From Capitulum mitella (lineage: Eukaryota > Arthropoda > Thecostraca > Pollicipedomorpha > Pollicipedidae), in NCBI GenBank assembly GCA_030062745.1, contig CP099843.1:19882997-19946996 (forward strand): 64,000 bases of DNA. Reading direction: 5' to 3'. Every line of letters begins with the position of its first letter. Within the stretch, counting starts at the first letter, position 1. Shown one piece after another: positions 23,320-34,209 of this stretch. Both the position numbers and the translations under genes were made by a program. The notes beneath the pieces are model-generated. The model was given only the letters and a program-made list of their open reading frames with translations. It did not search any database and was not told the origin of the DNA.

Positions 23320-24522
23320 CCTACACCCGACTGTGGGTCGGCGCCATGCACGCCCGACTAGGGGGAGGCGGTGGGACGCCCCCTCTAACTTACCCACGGT
23401 TGGTCGTGCGATAAAAGTAAGCACACCATTGGAAAACTCGTGGCAAGTAGAGCTCGAAACTGGCCTCATGTTTAGTTCTGGACAATATGTAAGCCATTTA
23501 CGCCCTATTTATGTTTTCTCATAGCCGCTTGCATGAGACCGAAAAACGATCTGTATCTCAAGGGATGTGACTATTAAAGTCTAGATAAAGGCACCAGCGG
23601 ACAAGTAAACGTCCGCAGATGTCGACGCACGTCTAATTTGTCCGATTTGTTTAATATGTACGCCGAAACATTGATTTAAAGACACACTGATTTTTGCACC
23701 GCAGCTGGGCGGGCGCCATAGGCGAGTGCGGTATGAAATTAACGGGAATTTTAGCGCTTTTTTATTTTCGCCAAATATGCTACTTCAAGTTTCTTGATCC
23801 CAATGGTTCTTGTGATGGTTTCTCGTGCTTAAATGCTGACAACATTTAGTAGTTATCAATCTGCACAGTTGGTGGAGCTTTATTCGCGAGAGCCTGTTGA
23901 TTTCCAAACTTTGCAATTTTCTGGAACTTTTTGAGCTTTTTGATATCATTTGCAGTCGTGCAAGCCAGTTCTGCCATTTTCTATCCGATCTGGGTCATTC
24001 ATCGCCGATTATGATGGCAGTGCATTTTTATTCATAACAGTTATCCGTGACCTGACGTCAGGTCAGAAGTCGGAGGTCATTGAAACTTTGCTCATTGACG
24101 AAAACTGGATGTCTGGACCTCCCCACATTCAAATTATTATAAAAAAACTCCCCCAATTAAAAAAACGACCACTTATGTGGAAAACGGGCTTGACCTTAGG
24201 TCAATGACCAGGACATATCTGAAAAATTCGATACAGCGGATTTGTTGCCTTTATAAAAATCTCTAATCCTTGGAGTCTTATTGCAATATCATGTTTTGCG
24301 AAAAGGCTGCAGGTCGCTAAACTTTTTTGGACATAGGTCCATTTGATTTGATTTAAGTCAGAGATTCTACTTGACCTGAAGCCAAAAATTGGATACAAGG
24401 TGCAAAAATGACTAAGACAAAAATTCACCAAGTTTCGTGGCGCTGCGTTTATTTGTTCCCTCGCAATCTCAGAAAAACCCGAGGGGCCGGTCAACTATCC
24501 CCCGCCCGCAGTCGGGGCGGGG
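23320..24522 (-). mobile_element. Family B element, copy B3, inside the LINE
   Basis: Reverse-strand homologue of 11281-12496. The left edge has ACGCCCGACTAGGGGG followed by CCCACGGTTGGTCGTGCG. The right edge has the CTCGCAATCTCAGAAAAACC block and GCAGTCGGGGCGGGG. Flanking bases are TTAC and ATAA, probably decayed TTAA copies. LINE endonuclease sequence resumes immediately at its left edge. The interior has no coding capacity and has TGACCT/AGGTCA hexamers, for example at 24051-24065. Confidence 0.75.
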
Positions 24523-24849
24523 ATAATAATGTATGATATTAATAATAATGATCTGGCATTTAATTGCAGAACTGTTCACTCGTTGTTTATCGGCAGTTTT
24601 TCAGGACAAAAGTAACTGCAATGTGATTCCCATGTGTTGTAGTCAGAGAGATTCATAAGTCATTATCCAGTGGGCTCATTTGGGAAGAGGCATGAGTAGA
24701 CATGAATTTGTCATGTGTCAAGTATCGATTTGCACTGGGCTGGGCTGAAAAGCCAACCCCATTGTTTGCCATTATACACTGTATACATAAGTAAATATAT
24801 GTATATGAAAACTTAGGCAGCAGGTTGTTGGATATCCAAGTTTCATTAA
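24523..24849. other. Probable 5' remnant of the LINE, otherwise unrecognised
   Basis: The first bases on the minus strand can be read as a LISYIII-like string, the sort of sequence that precedes (S)(I/L)RNK in Jockey/CR1 endonucleases. That fits the LINE resuming beyond copy B3. The rest, up to the edge of the Penelope-like inverted repeat, is AT-rich and unrecognised. Confidence 0.35.
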
Positions 24850-26780
24850 AAACAACAGAGTATTCGGCACTGATTATCTTTTTCTGGGTGCATTCGAGTT
24901 TTCTGGCTATATTCTTCGCTTCATTGGTGTGCTCGTTTGGACCTGTGACTAGGGTCATTATAATGAAGAAACGCACAGTTACGTTACTCATTCTATATCT
25001 TTACTGATATTCATATCAACGTTTCGTCCATCCTAAGACATTTTCAAGAAATAAATAATTATGTCCAAGTCTTTCCAGCAATATTCAGCATGGTTCTTGC
25101 GCTATATATGCAATACATTTACCACTATTTGGGCGCTTTTCTGTGTGCCATATTCTGTAAAATGAAACCCATGTACAGCTACAAAATATACATTCCGCAC
25201 ACGTCACCCGTGGGTTCCGGTTATCACCGCCTGTTTATGCTATGGCCCAGCGGCGGACCGTCATACAGGGACAGTGTTGCGCGTGCGTTGATTTGCCCGT
25301 TGACTGCGGGGTCATACGCCCTGAAGTAGATTGCTTGTAGGGCGTTGAGGACTCGCTTGTTTTGAGTTTTGGACAGGATCTTTGTCTTATCTACTAATGT
25401 TTTCCTGGTAAGTGGTGTGTCGTGGTGCTTCTCAGTGTGTGTGAGTGGGCGGCCGTTCTGTAGATGCATAGTGAGTCGTCTGCTGATTGTTGTGGTTGTG
25501 AAGCCGATATACGCACTATTGGGTAGGAGCGCACAGTCTCGTATGGCGCATTTGTAGTGGTTTATGACGTTGGTCTGTTTCAGTGTTCCTGGGTCGTGAG
25601 CAGTGTTGTTCTTGGTGAACAGTGATGATGTGGTGGGACTTTGGTAGCAGATGTTTAGTTTCAAGCGGATCGATGGTTGTGTTGTCTGGCAGTTACGTTT
25701 GATGATGTTTTGCAGTGCTTGTTCATCTGCTTTGTATCCTGATGAGATGGTGTTTTTATAGCACAGGTGAAAGGTGGTAATATTTCGTTCGGATTGTTTG
25801 GCAGGCTTAAGGTGTTCGGTGATGGCCATTTGTATGTGTCTAACAATCGATGCTATGGTGTAGTTGTTGTTCGTGAGTGTTTGCTTTATCCTAGACAGTT
25901 CCTGGTGGACGGGGGACCACGTGCTGCAGTGTTTTAAGGCTCGATGTACATATGCTCTAATGGCATTGGTTTTGTAACAATCTGGGCACTTACTTGCTCC
26001 ATTCAGACACTTTTCAGCATTGGTTAGTTTCCGGTGTACGCTGGTGATGTAGTTTGTGTCTGGTGTTTATGTTTTGTTTACGTCGAGGAAGCTGATGTTC
26101 TTTTCAGTGCTATCGTCGGTGGTGAACTGGGGTCCTGATGTTTCTTTCAGCCGTGATTTGAACTTGTTGAGTGCAGTGGTGTCTGTGACGTCGACCAGGA
26201 TGTCGTCGATATACCGCACATACATGTGAGGTCGGACGTCTGTCACGTCCAGGACTTCATTCTCAATGACAGTCATGAAGGCTTGCGAAAATTAGACACC
26301 CAGAGGTGATTCCATTGCGATGTCATCGGTCTGATGGTAGACTTTTCCTTGCGGACATGTGAAAGGTGCTTTGGTCGTGCATAATCTTAGCATGGCCCGT
26401 AGAATGTCTTCAGGTGTTTCTTGTGCTGCCAGCTACTCGTGGTGGTAGGCGAAGCGCGTTAGAACAGTGATTTTGCGCTCGACCGGCACGTTGGTGAAAA
26501 GGTTGGTAACGCCGAGTGATGCCAGTTTTCCTTGTCGTGTTTTTGCCTTCAATAAATCGACGAATTCGGAGAATGATTTCGGTAAATGTTTGCCGGTGTG
26601 TAAGGAATTAAAATTTGGTTCAGGGTTTTTGCCAGGTTGTAGGTAGGTAGAGGGATTTGTGATATGATAAGTCTGGATGGTTTCCCCGGTTTATGTGTTT
26701 TCACCTTCCCGTAGAAGTAATCGGTCTTGTATTCCCCTCTGATGCGTGCCAGCTTTTCTTCTTTGGTGTGCTTGTTGGGA
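24850..26780 (-). mobile_element. Penelope-like retroelement (PLE), minus-strand copy, broken
   Basis: A Penelope-like element encodes one protein: a reverse transcriptase related to telomerase, followed by a GIY-YIG endonuclease. On the minus strand from 26780 the frame shows EEKLARIRGEYKTDYFYGKV, then KTHKPGKPSRLIISQIPLPT (the template-grip part of the RT), then a degraded AM.SPLGV block, RPHMYVRYIDDILVDVTDTT (the catalytic YIDD box), and the thumb (TSVHRKPTN in the sister copy). The C-terminus carries AYIGFTTTTISRRLTMHLQN, a GIY-YIG core, and ends near 25224. Below that to 24850 is the 3' non-coding part with a hammerhead-like motif. The copy is broken in several places. It forms an inverted pair with 26785-32386. 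Confidence 0.9.
25018..25048 (-). ncRNA. Hammerhead-ribozyme-like motif, minus-strand PLE copy
   Basis: On the minus strand: TTGAAAA in place of the CUGANGA core, stem GTC/GAC around a TTAGGATG-type loop, an intact GAAAC and then GTT. The first core box has two changes. The mirror copy at 32196-32227 carries the same arrangement with further changes. Position in the 3' non-coding part of the element is what the family predicts. Confidence 0.45.
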
Positions 26781-26833
26781 TCGATGGTATCGCAATGGGA
26801 TCACCTTTGGGTGTCTAATTTTCACAAGCCTTT

Positions 26834-27796
26834 ATGACTGTCATTGAGAATGAAGTCCTGGACGTGACAAACGTCCGACCTCACATGTATGTGCGGTACA
26901 TCGACGACATCCTGGTCGACGTCACAGACACCACTGCACTCAACAAGCTGAAATCACGGCTGAAAGAAACATCAGGACTCCAGTTCACCACCGACGATAG
27001 CATTGTAAACAACATCAGCTTCCTCGACGCAAACATCAACGCACCGGACACAAACTACATCACCAGCGTACACCGGAAACCAACCAATGCTGAAAAGTGT
27101 CTGAATAGAGCAAGTAAGTGCCCAGATTGTTACAAAACCAATGCCATTAGAGCATATGTACATCGAGCCTTAAAACACTGCAGCACGTGGTCCCCCGTCC
27201 ACCAGCAACTGTCTAGGATAAAGCAAACACTCACGAGCAACAACTACACCATAGCATCGATTGTCAGACACATACAAATGGCCATCACCGAACACCTTAA
27301 GCCTGCCACACAACCCGAACGAGATATTACCACCTTTCACCTGTACTACAAAAACATCATTTCATCAGGATACAAAGCAGATGAACAAGCACTGCAAAAC
27401 ATCATCAAACGTAACTGCCAGACAACACAACCATCGATCCGCTTGAAACTAAACATCTACTACCAAAGTCCCACCACATCATCACTGTTCACCAAGAACA
27501 ACACTGCTCACAACCCAGGAACACTGAAACAGACCAACGCCATCTACCACTATAAATGCACCATAGGAGACTGTGCGCTCCTACCCAATAGTGAGTATAT
27601 CGGCTTCACAACCATAACAATCAGCAGACGATTCACTATGCATCTACAGAACGGCCGCCCACTCACACACACTGAGAAGCACCATGACACACCACTTACC
27701 AGGAAAACATTAGTAGATAACACAAAGATCCTGGCCAAAACACAAAAGAAGCGACTCCTCAACGCCCTAGAAGCAGGGCCTATTTTAACATGTTAA
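26834..27796 (+). pseudogene. PLE RT thumb and GIY-YIG endonuclease frame (fragment)
   Basis: A 320-codon open stretch, the longest surviving coding part of the plus-strand PLE copy. It starts downstream of the SPLG block, contains the YIDDI catalytic aspartate pair at about residues 22-26, an FLDANI/RKPTN segment at about 78-100, a CPDC pair at about 113-116, and the GIY-YIG signature SEYIGFTTITISRR at about 252-265. The final few codons (27774 onwards) are not PLE but the first bases of the inserted hAT element. It is a fragment, since the fingers and part of the palm lie outside. Confidence 0.85.
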
Positions 27797-28924
27797 CTGG
27801 GGGGGCAAATGCCCCCCCCCAGTCGGACACTTTGCCCCCCCAGTCAAGATCCTTTGCCCATACAAAGAAAAAAACAGCCAGGTGTACTAGCGTACCCAGG
27901 AAGGTATTCCATAAAGCGCTGCGCTCGCAAAGCAGCATCTTATCAACGAAGGACGTGTTGAATCACTGAGTAATGTGGGAGCACACTTAGAAGCATCACT
28001 TTATAATACGTATTGCAGGCACACCTAGTGACCGCTGGCGAGCGTGTTTCGTAATTAGTACGCCGGCACCCGATGCCGCGATTGTCTGGTGGGCGGCCAA
28101 GGCGTTTCATTGCATCGTAAGCACGTTAAAAATGATGATAACCATCTTTGATGTGTTCAAGCGCAAGAAAACTGATGGGCGAGCTGGTGCGCCGGGCGGT
28201 TTCGCTATGGTGAGATAAGGTTTATATGAATGCGGTAATAGTCCAGCAGTGCTGTAGTCATCACCAATCATCCTGATCCGAAAACCCTGTTAAAATCCCA
28301 GTACCTGATTGGTACAACTTCATTGAACTAAGCGGTTAAACCCGAGTTTTACGCGAGGAAAACGGAAAATTAATCAGTCATATATTAAAACCGTCAATCT
28401 TGCTACTCCTAGTGCATGAGTTTGAGCATCCCATGAGCATGCTTCATCTGCTTAACGAACATGGCATGGCCCAGACTGCAGATAATGACGAATGTTGATG
28501 ATATCTCACCGAGGCGGGCCTAAGGCGAATATTTCAATCTGAGGTGACTTTTTTTATTTTGGGGCCGATAATCTGGAAATGGAGAAGTTTGTTCTACCTG
28601 TGTTGGGACAGCTTTTACACTTCTGCGCAGTGTTGAAAAACATATGGCCAAAATTCGGTGAGAAAATGTATTTTGGGGATAGATTAGATCAACAGAAACT
28701 ATCCCGGACAGGCAACCTACTGTCTCATTTAGGGAAGAATCGAAGCTGCCGCAACATCTCGCCAACATTCTGGCCATCGTTTGCAGACTGTGACTTATAT
28801 ATTTGAAGTACCACGCCTTGTCATGCCACGGTAACCCACGGTGCCGGTCTGGCAATTTCCCGCGCGTTCTTAGACGTCAGGATATTTAAGGACCACCTGC
28901 GTCAATGCAGAAAGTACCTTTTAT

Positions 28925-31185
28925 AACGGAAGTGTGTGCCACTATGGCTGCACCACGAGAAAAAAGCCGAATTTTGGTTGGCCGGTGCTCAGAACTGCCT
29001 TTGCGGGGAGAAGTGCTGCAGCAATATTTTCAGTCCCACCGTGTGGATAGGCTTACCCAGAGGTAGGTCAAAACACAGATCGTCCGCGAAATGATGAAGG
29101 TGTGGAACAAAGCCCGTATTCTCACTGCACCGGAGCGGCACGTGATAAAGAACCTCAGCAGGAAGCTTGACCAGTACCAAAGGCAAATTCTGGAGGTTCA
29201 CCCCGGAAATTCACAAGAAGAATGGATTTAGGGACAACCTTAACAATCTTTTTGACCTTGCCCTTGTCGGCACCATTAAGATCATCAAAACCAAGAGGAT
29301 AAAGACATTCTCTAGGCCCAAAGGGAGCCAGGTCGCCGAGGCGTCATGGTGGTATTTGATAAGTTCCCTTCTGAGAAGGAGGAGCGAGCTCTTCAACGAC
29401 AACAGTAGGCCGAAGTTTTAAAGGGCCCGCCGTTAGATTAAACAGCAGACCGAGCATGAGGCAACTGCCCAGCTGGAATATTCGCCTACCGACAACACAC
29501 AACTGACAGATCAGGATGACCCGCAGCCCTTGGCCATGCCTTCGAAGCGGCCCTGCAGGAGAGCCAAGAACATCGCCACTCCTGGTCAGGAAGCAGTCCT
29601 CGATCGGACCGAGCTCAATGATCGCTCTGCAATTCACTTCCTATCGGCGACGGCTTCGGTCCTCGGCCACAACTCCTCTGAACTGGCGATCACAGAAGCT
29701 CGGTCAGGCGCGCACGTAGATCGCAGAGGAAAGCTATTGCGGACGAAACCTAGCATTCTTTCTCGGCGTCACCCAACCTGGTGGTCCACTGGGACGGCAG
29801 ACTGTTACTGACGATGGAAAGGAAAAGGTGGATCGACTCTGTCATTGTAACCAGTCCAAGAATGCTGCAAGCTCTTCGGTGTTTGGAAGTTGCAAGTAGA
29901 GCCGGAGCAACGCCAGCCGACGTTGTCGCGCTATGTCTAGAAGACTGGGAGGTTTCGAACAACGCCGTCGGCATGAGCTTCGACACCACCTCCAGCAATA
30001 CTGGACAAGTTGTGGGAGCAAACACTCTTCTTCAGCAGAAGCTTGAGTGACGACCTTTTCATTTTGCTTGTCGTCATCATATCGTCGAACTGGTGGCAGA
30101 GGCGGCTTTCTCCACGCGCTTCGGTCCGTCCTCGGGACCGCGATCTCCTTGTTCAAGAGCTTCAAGAAGAGATGGAGGCTCATTGACTGAAACAGGTTTG
30201 AACCTATGGTGTATGAAGACCTGGAGCCAGCAGTGGCCGAGACGTTTTTCTCTTCCAATGATCGTTTCGTCGCCTTCTACCGTGAGAAGCTCGCCGAAAT
30301 CCGGCCTAGCGATGATTATCGTTGGTTCTTTGAGGTCTCGATTATCCCCTTTGGTCAAGAGCCTCCACGGGGAATCAAGTTCCTCAGCCAGGTGCTCTCC
30401 AACATGCCAGATAGATGGTTCCATCGCGCCAGATGGATGGGGCGCATAATCTGCGGGATCAAGATCTTCTTGCTTTGCCATTAGTTCTCCGTGACTCTCA
30501 GTGAATTGGGAGCACTCAAGCGCTTCGTCTCTTTCATGGTTGTTTTGTACGTCAGTGCATGGTTCTGCTCTTCATCGGCGGTCAGCGCTTCCGTGCACGA
30601 CCTGGCCGTTCAGCCAAGCCTGATGTGAATGCTGAAATTTCGAAGGGGATCCCCAAGGAGTTTGCCGATCACCTATTATCTATTGTGACATTATAGTCGA
30701 CATATAATTTATTATAACAATCACCTTTTATGGTACCCCAGCGAAGGACTGGCTGGTGCGTCGTTCTTCGACGAGGGCGTGCCGTGTGAGATGAAGACGA
30801 GGATGATCGCGGCACTCCAGGAACAGGGATCGGAGAGTCCTTCCAGCGAGCGCAGGTGGATCTCGCAGAAAAGGAGGTTCTCGTCCCAGGAAGATCATCG
30901 TCGACTTTATTACCGCAAAGTCGGTGGGCAACCTGAAAGCCTACGGCATCAACATGGACTTCCTTGCCGCCGATCCCGCTGATTGGGAGACAGCACCTGG
31001 CTTCACGAACGCTAAGAAAGTCCTGTGCGGGATCGCGGTAGTTAGCGACTTAGCCGAACGGGCTGTGGCTCTTATCCAAGTATACAACAAGGTACTGACG
31101 AAGAATGAAGGGCAAAAGCAGTGCCTGCTGCAAGTCGTCGAATAGCATCGTCGCCAGAACCCCGAGACCACCAAGAGGAATGCAG
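28925..31185 (+). pseudogene. hAT-type transposase remnants
   Basis: Pieces in order on the plus strand: MAAPREKSRILVGRCSELPL at about 28944; FRDNLNNLFDLALVGTIKII at 29227; SFDTTSSNTGQVVGANTLLQ at about 29970, followed by HFACRHHIVELVAEAAFSTR and a GPSSGP motif (the RNase-H-like catalytic core region with C..H of the hAT fold); PAVAETFFSSNDRFVAFYRE at about 30224; and finally IVDFITAKSVGNLKAYGINM with AERAVALIQVYNKVLTKNEG and QKQCLLQVVE up to 31145, the C-terminal dimerisation region. The same ordered blocks recur in uncharacterised hAT-derived proteins of arthropods and other invertebrates, from memory of the family. The gene has several stops and frameshifts and cannot make a full protein. 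Confidence 0.75.
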
Positions 31186-31649
31186 TACCATTCCCACCTA
31201 AGCCACACTGCTGCCGACAGGGCCAGTGACCTATGACCTGAGACAGAATGCGAAGTGTCTTTCGATCCAGTGTGTCAAAAGGAGTACTATGATGTGCATT
31301 TTATGCATATCGTGCACTTGGTTTAAAAAACTAAAGCACAAAACACGTTTGGGGGCATTTCAGACACATCTCTCCCTGAGCGAATCTCCCAGGAACCACA
31401 AGTCCATGGAGAATGAGTTCTTGCTGGGGATAAATGAAATGGTGTTCTTTGAATTTAATGGGCTCGGAATGCACAAAAGCCGGCGCAAATTTCATCGAAA
31501 TAAAATAAAACCCAGCACAAACGACATACGGTCTTAGTGTGAAAGTGCTTAAGAGTGCTGGACCATGGCCATATTTTGCACACATGATTTCCTCCAAAAA
31601 ACATATCAGTTAATGTCAGAGCACTGTGGAAGTGTTCATCGTAATTCGC

Positions 31650-31652
<3 letters not shown>

Positions 31653-31707
<55 letters not shown>

Positions 31708-31721
31708 CCTTTCCTTAGGAA

Positions 31722-31795
<74 letters not shown>
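31653..31795. repeat. (TA)n microsatellite with a short interruption
   Basis: Two long TA tracts separated by a TGTGTGTGTCCTTTCC-type interruption at about 31697-31722. It lies near the right end of the hAT element. Confidence 0.95.
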
Positions 31796-31799
<4 letters not shown>

Positions 31800-32386
31800 G
31801 GACGAAATTCAATAAGAACACAAATGCCGGGGGGTGGTCTCAACCAATGCGTCTCATTCGCAGAATTGCCCCCGCAGTCATTTTTCCTTAAAATAGGCCC
31901 TGCCTAGAAGCAATCTACTTCAGGGAGTATGACCCCGCAATCAACGGGCAAATCAACGCACGTGGAGCACTGTTCCTGTATGACGGTCTGTCGCTCGGCC
32001 ATAGCATAAACAGGCGGTGATAACCGGAACCCACGGGTGACGTGTGCGGAATGTATATTTTGTAGCTGTACATGGGTCTGCTTTTACAGAATATGGCACC
32101 CAGAAAAGCACCCAAATAGTGGTAAATGTATTGCATATATAGCACGAGAACGATGCTGAATATTGCTGGAAAGACTTGGACACAATTACTTATTTCTTGA
32201 AAATGTTTTAGGATAGACGAAATGTCGATATGAATATGAATAAAGACATAGAATGAGCAACGTAACTGTGCGTTTCTTCATTATAATGACCCTAGTCACA
32301 GTTCTAAACGAGCACACCAATGAAGCGAAGAGTATAGCCAGAAAACTTGAATGCACCCAAAAAAGATAACCAGCGCCGAATACCCC

Positions 32387-32392
32387 TAAACT

Positions 32393-32446
<54 letters not shown>

Positions 32447-32630
32447 GATGTGCTCGTTGAAAATGAAAGCATATCTGGCATTGACACGCTTTCCTTGTAA
32501 TGATTCGGAGCTCCGAATTAATCGTTTTTCATCATCAGAAAAACTGTTTAAATGGGTCCCTATATTACTCTGTAACGTTTGTTGGCCCTGCCAGCATCCT
32601 TTGACAACAAAGGCACAATGGTACGTAACA
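32387..32630. other. (TA)n tract and unrecognised spacer
   Basis: A (TA)n microsatellite at about 32396-32441 borders the outer edge of the Penelope-like copy; the rest is unique-looking sequence leading into the second Penelope-like remnant. Confidence 0.7.
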
Positions 32631-32631
32631 A

Positions 32632-33740
32632 CAATATATGAAACATTCGTGGTCATGTCGGGTCAAAATTCCATTACTGCATTTTCAACTCAAATAACTC
32701 ATTCGATGACGTGCAATCAGTAACAGTACCTATTTCTTGGCTCCTCTGATAATGACGAACTCCAGAACACTCCATAGTTTTCACATGCTTCTTTTCCCCT
32801 GTCTTACATTCCAGGTGCCAAAGGTTGGCCATCATACAGCCACAGTGTCCCGCATTCTGCCCGTTGATGGTATTTTTAACTGTCGATTGATAGTAGCGAG
32901 AAACGGTATCCCATCAAATCCTGAGAGTAATATCAAACGCACAGTTAATTACTAAACTCCCAGTGTATCGGGCCTGATCATGAATAATAACGTACCAGGA
33001 GATGACTCACTACTGAAAATGACTAACGTAGTATAAGAGATGAAGTGCACAATCGGCGACTGTGAGCGCCGACCAAACTCGTCATACATCGACCATACCA
33101 CACCTACACTATCGAGACGACTGACAATGAGCCTACAGGATGTTGCACCAAAACGACACATGATAACCACGCATGGACCCCAACTGACATGCTCTGAACT
33201 AGTGCACAGTACCACTTTACTGGCCAAATGTGCTAACAAAGGGAAGTTAAAAGTACTGGAGGCCTGTTTACATCCGGGATAAAGACCCCACCATCAACCG
33301 GCAGATGGACATACGGGGCACATCGTGCTTGTGTGACGGCCAACCTCCTGGCACCTGGAATGTAAGATAGGAGATAATGAATACGTGAAAAAGTACGGAG
33401 TAATGACGCTTTTGATGTTTGTCGTTATCAGAGGAGCCAACAAATATGTCCTCCGCTTGACTGAAAATATTTTCATGAAATCGAATGACTTATTTGAGCT
33501 GAAAATGCAGCCATGCAATTTTGGTCCGACAAGAACACGAATGTTTTGTATATGTTTTGTATAATTGCGCCTTTATTGTCTGATGGTGTTAGCAGGACCG
33601 ACATAATCACTTTCCTTGACTAACCGTGTGCTTTATTATTATTATTGTTATTTTGTTTTATTAAACCAGACAAATGTCGTTGACCCATGATTATCTCTGA
33701 AGATGTCTCATGCATAGACAAAACGTTAGCTCTATAATGA
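32632..33740 (+). mobile_element. Second Penelope-like remnant with inverted flanks
   Basis: The coding part, 32905-33360, gives SVSGLIMNNNVPGDDSLLKM and then MKCTIGDCERRPNSSYIDHT with TPTLSRRLTMSLQ, the GIY-YIG endonuclease of a PLE of a different subfamily from the neighbour. LVHSTTLLAKCANKGKLKVL follows, and a decayed NRQMDIRG.S.L tail. The sequence at 32632-32875 reappears in inverted orientation at 33298-33555, with shared landmarks ATTCGTG..TGTCGG, TTGGCTCCTCTGATAA and TCTTACATTCCAGGTGCCA. The end of the element probably reaches the hammerhead-like motif at 33697-33727. Reverse transcriptase is missing and the frame is broken. Confidence 0.75.
33697..33727 (+). ncRNA. Hammerhead-ribozyme-like motif of a PLE
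   Basis: Contains CTGAAGA (matching the CUGANGA core), a short stem GTCT/AGAC with loop CATGCAT, then AAAAC where the core needs GAAAC, and GTT where cleavage would occur. Penelope-like elements are known to carry minimal hammerhead motifs in their repeats. Here one core base is altered, so activity is doubtful. Confidence 0.5.
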
Positions 33741-34019
33741 AACGAAATTTTTTTGCTTGTTTTTTTTTATATTGCAATGAACTCTGGCAAAGTCCTTAAT
33801 GAGCATTTATTGGGAACGAAACGACTTACACGAGCAACAGAAAAACATCAATGCCAAGTCCATTGCAGATTTTAACGATCAATATATATGTACATATATA
33901 TATATCTATACATATATACATATATATGTGTATATATATGATTTTCATAGTAAATGCGATTATGACGACATACAACTGACATTCTGAATTAATAGCCGAG
34001 CCGAACCCACAAAGAACTC
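33741..34019. other. No gene; TATATG simple repeat
   Basis: An imperfect ATATATGTATA tract at about 33879-33940; otherwise unrecognised. Confidence 0.6.
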
Positions 34020-34209
34020 GTGAATCAATGTTTGATCCGGATCAATTTTTCAAAAAACTGGTGTGAATCACATGTTTGATTCGGATCGTTTTTGAAAAAG
34101 CTTAAGTGATTAACCTTTTCATTCGGATCAAATCTAAAAGAATAGCTTTGATTTGAATGCTGACCCGGATCAAATCAATGTGATTTGGATTCGGATCCAG
34201 ATCATCCCA
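34020..34209. repeat. GGATC-rich degenerate tandem repeat, copy 2
   Basis: Units of roughly 43 bp: TGAATCACATGTTTGATTCG, then GATCAAATCTAAAAG..AGCTT, and TGATTTGAATGCTGACCCGG. Same orientation as 17126-17345 and clearly homologous to it. It directly abuts the mariner N-terminal half. Confidence 0.75.

Larger units (their letters stand above)
27774..31902 (+). mobile_element. hAT DNA transposon, 4.13 kb, degenerate transposase
   Basis: Ends are inverted repeats CAGGGCCTATTTTAA and TTAAAATAGGCCCTG. The 8 bp CCTAGAAG is duplicated exactly on either side (27766-27773 and 31903-31910), the defining hAT target duplication, and lies inside the C-terminal codons of a Penelope-like gene. Just inside the left end is a G-run/C-run hairpin (about 27798-27820), and close to the right end a long (TA)n tract (31653-31795). 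The plus strand between about 28925 and 31185 contains broken pieces of one large transposase. The exact target duplication dates the insertion as younger than most decay in the host PLE. Confidence 0.93.
26785..32386 (+). mobile_element. Penelope-like element, plus-strand copy interrupted by hAT
   Basis: Begins abruptly at the IAMGSPLGV motif of the RT core, runs through the YIDDIL catalytic box, the RKPTNAEKCLNRASKCPDCY linker with its CxxC pair, and the GIY-YIG core (YIGFTTITISRRFTMHLQ). It is cut at 27773 by the hAT element, resumes at 31903 with the last residues and stop of the gene, and continues to about 32386 through the 3' non-coding region. Everything except the first part is the mirror image of 24850-26325. 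The N-terminal part of the gene is absent, so this copy was 5'-truncated, which is common for the family. It carries at least one coding break besides the insertion. Confidence 0.88.

Noticed and set aside
31565-31891. Frame of IYIYIY repeats
   Set aside because: It is the translation of a (TA)n microsatellite, not a protein.
24850-32386. Considered as an LTR retroelement because of terminal repeats
   Set aside because: Repeats are inverted, the endonuclease is GIY-YIG and no gag, protease or integrase is present; it fits Penelope-like elements.
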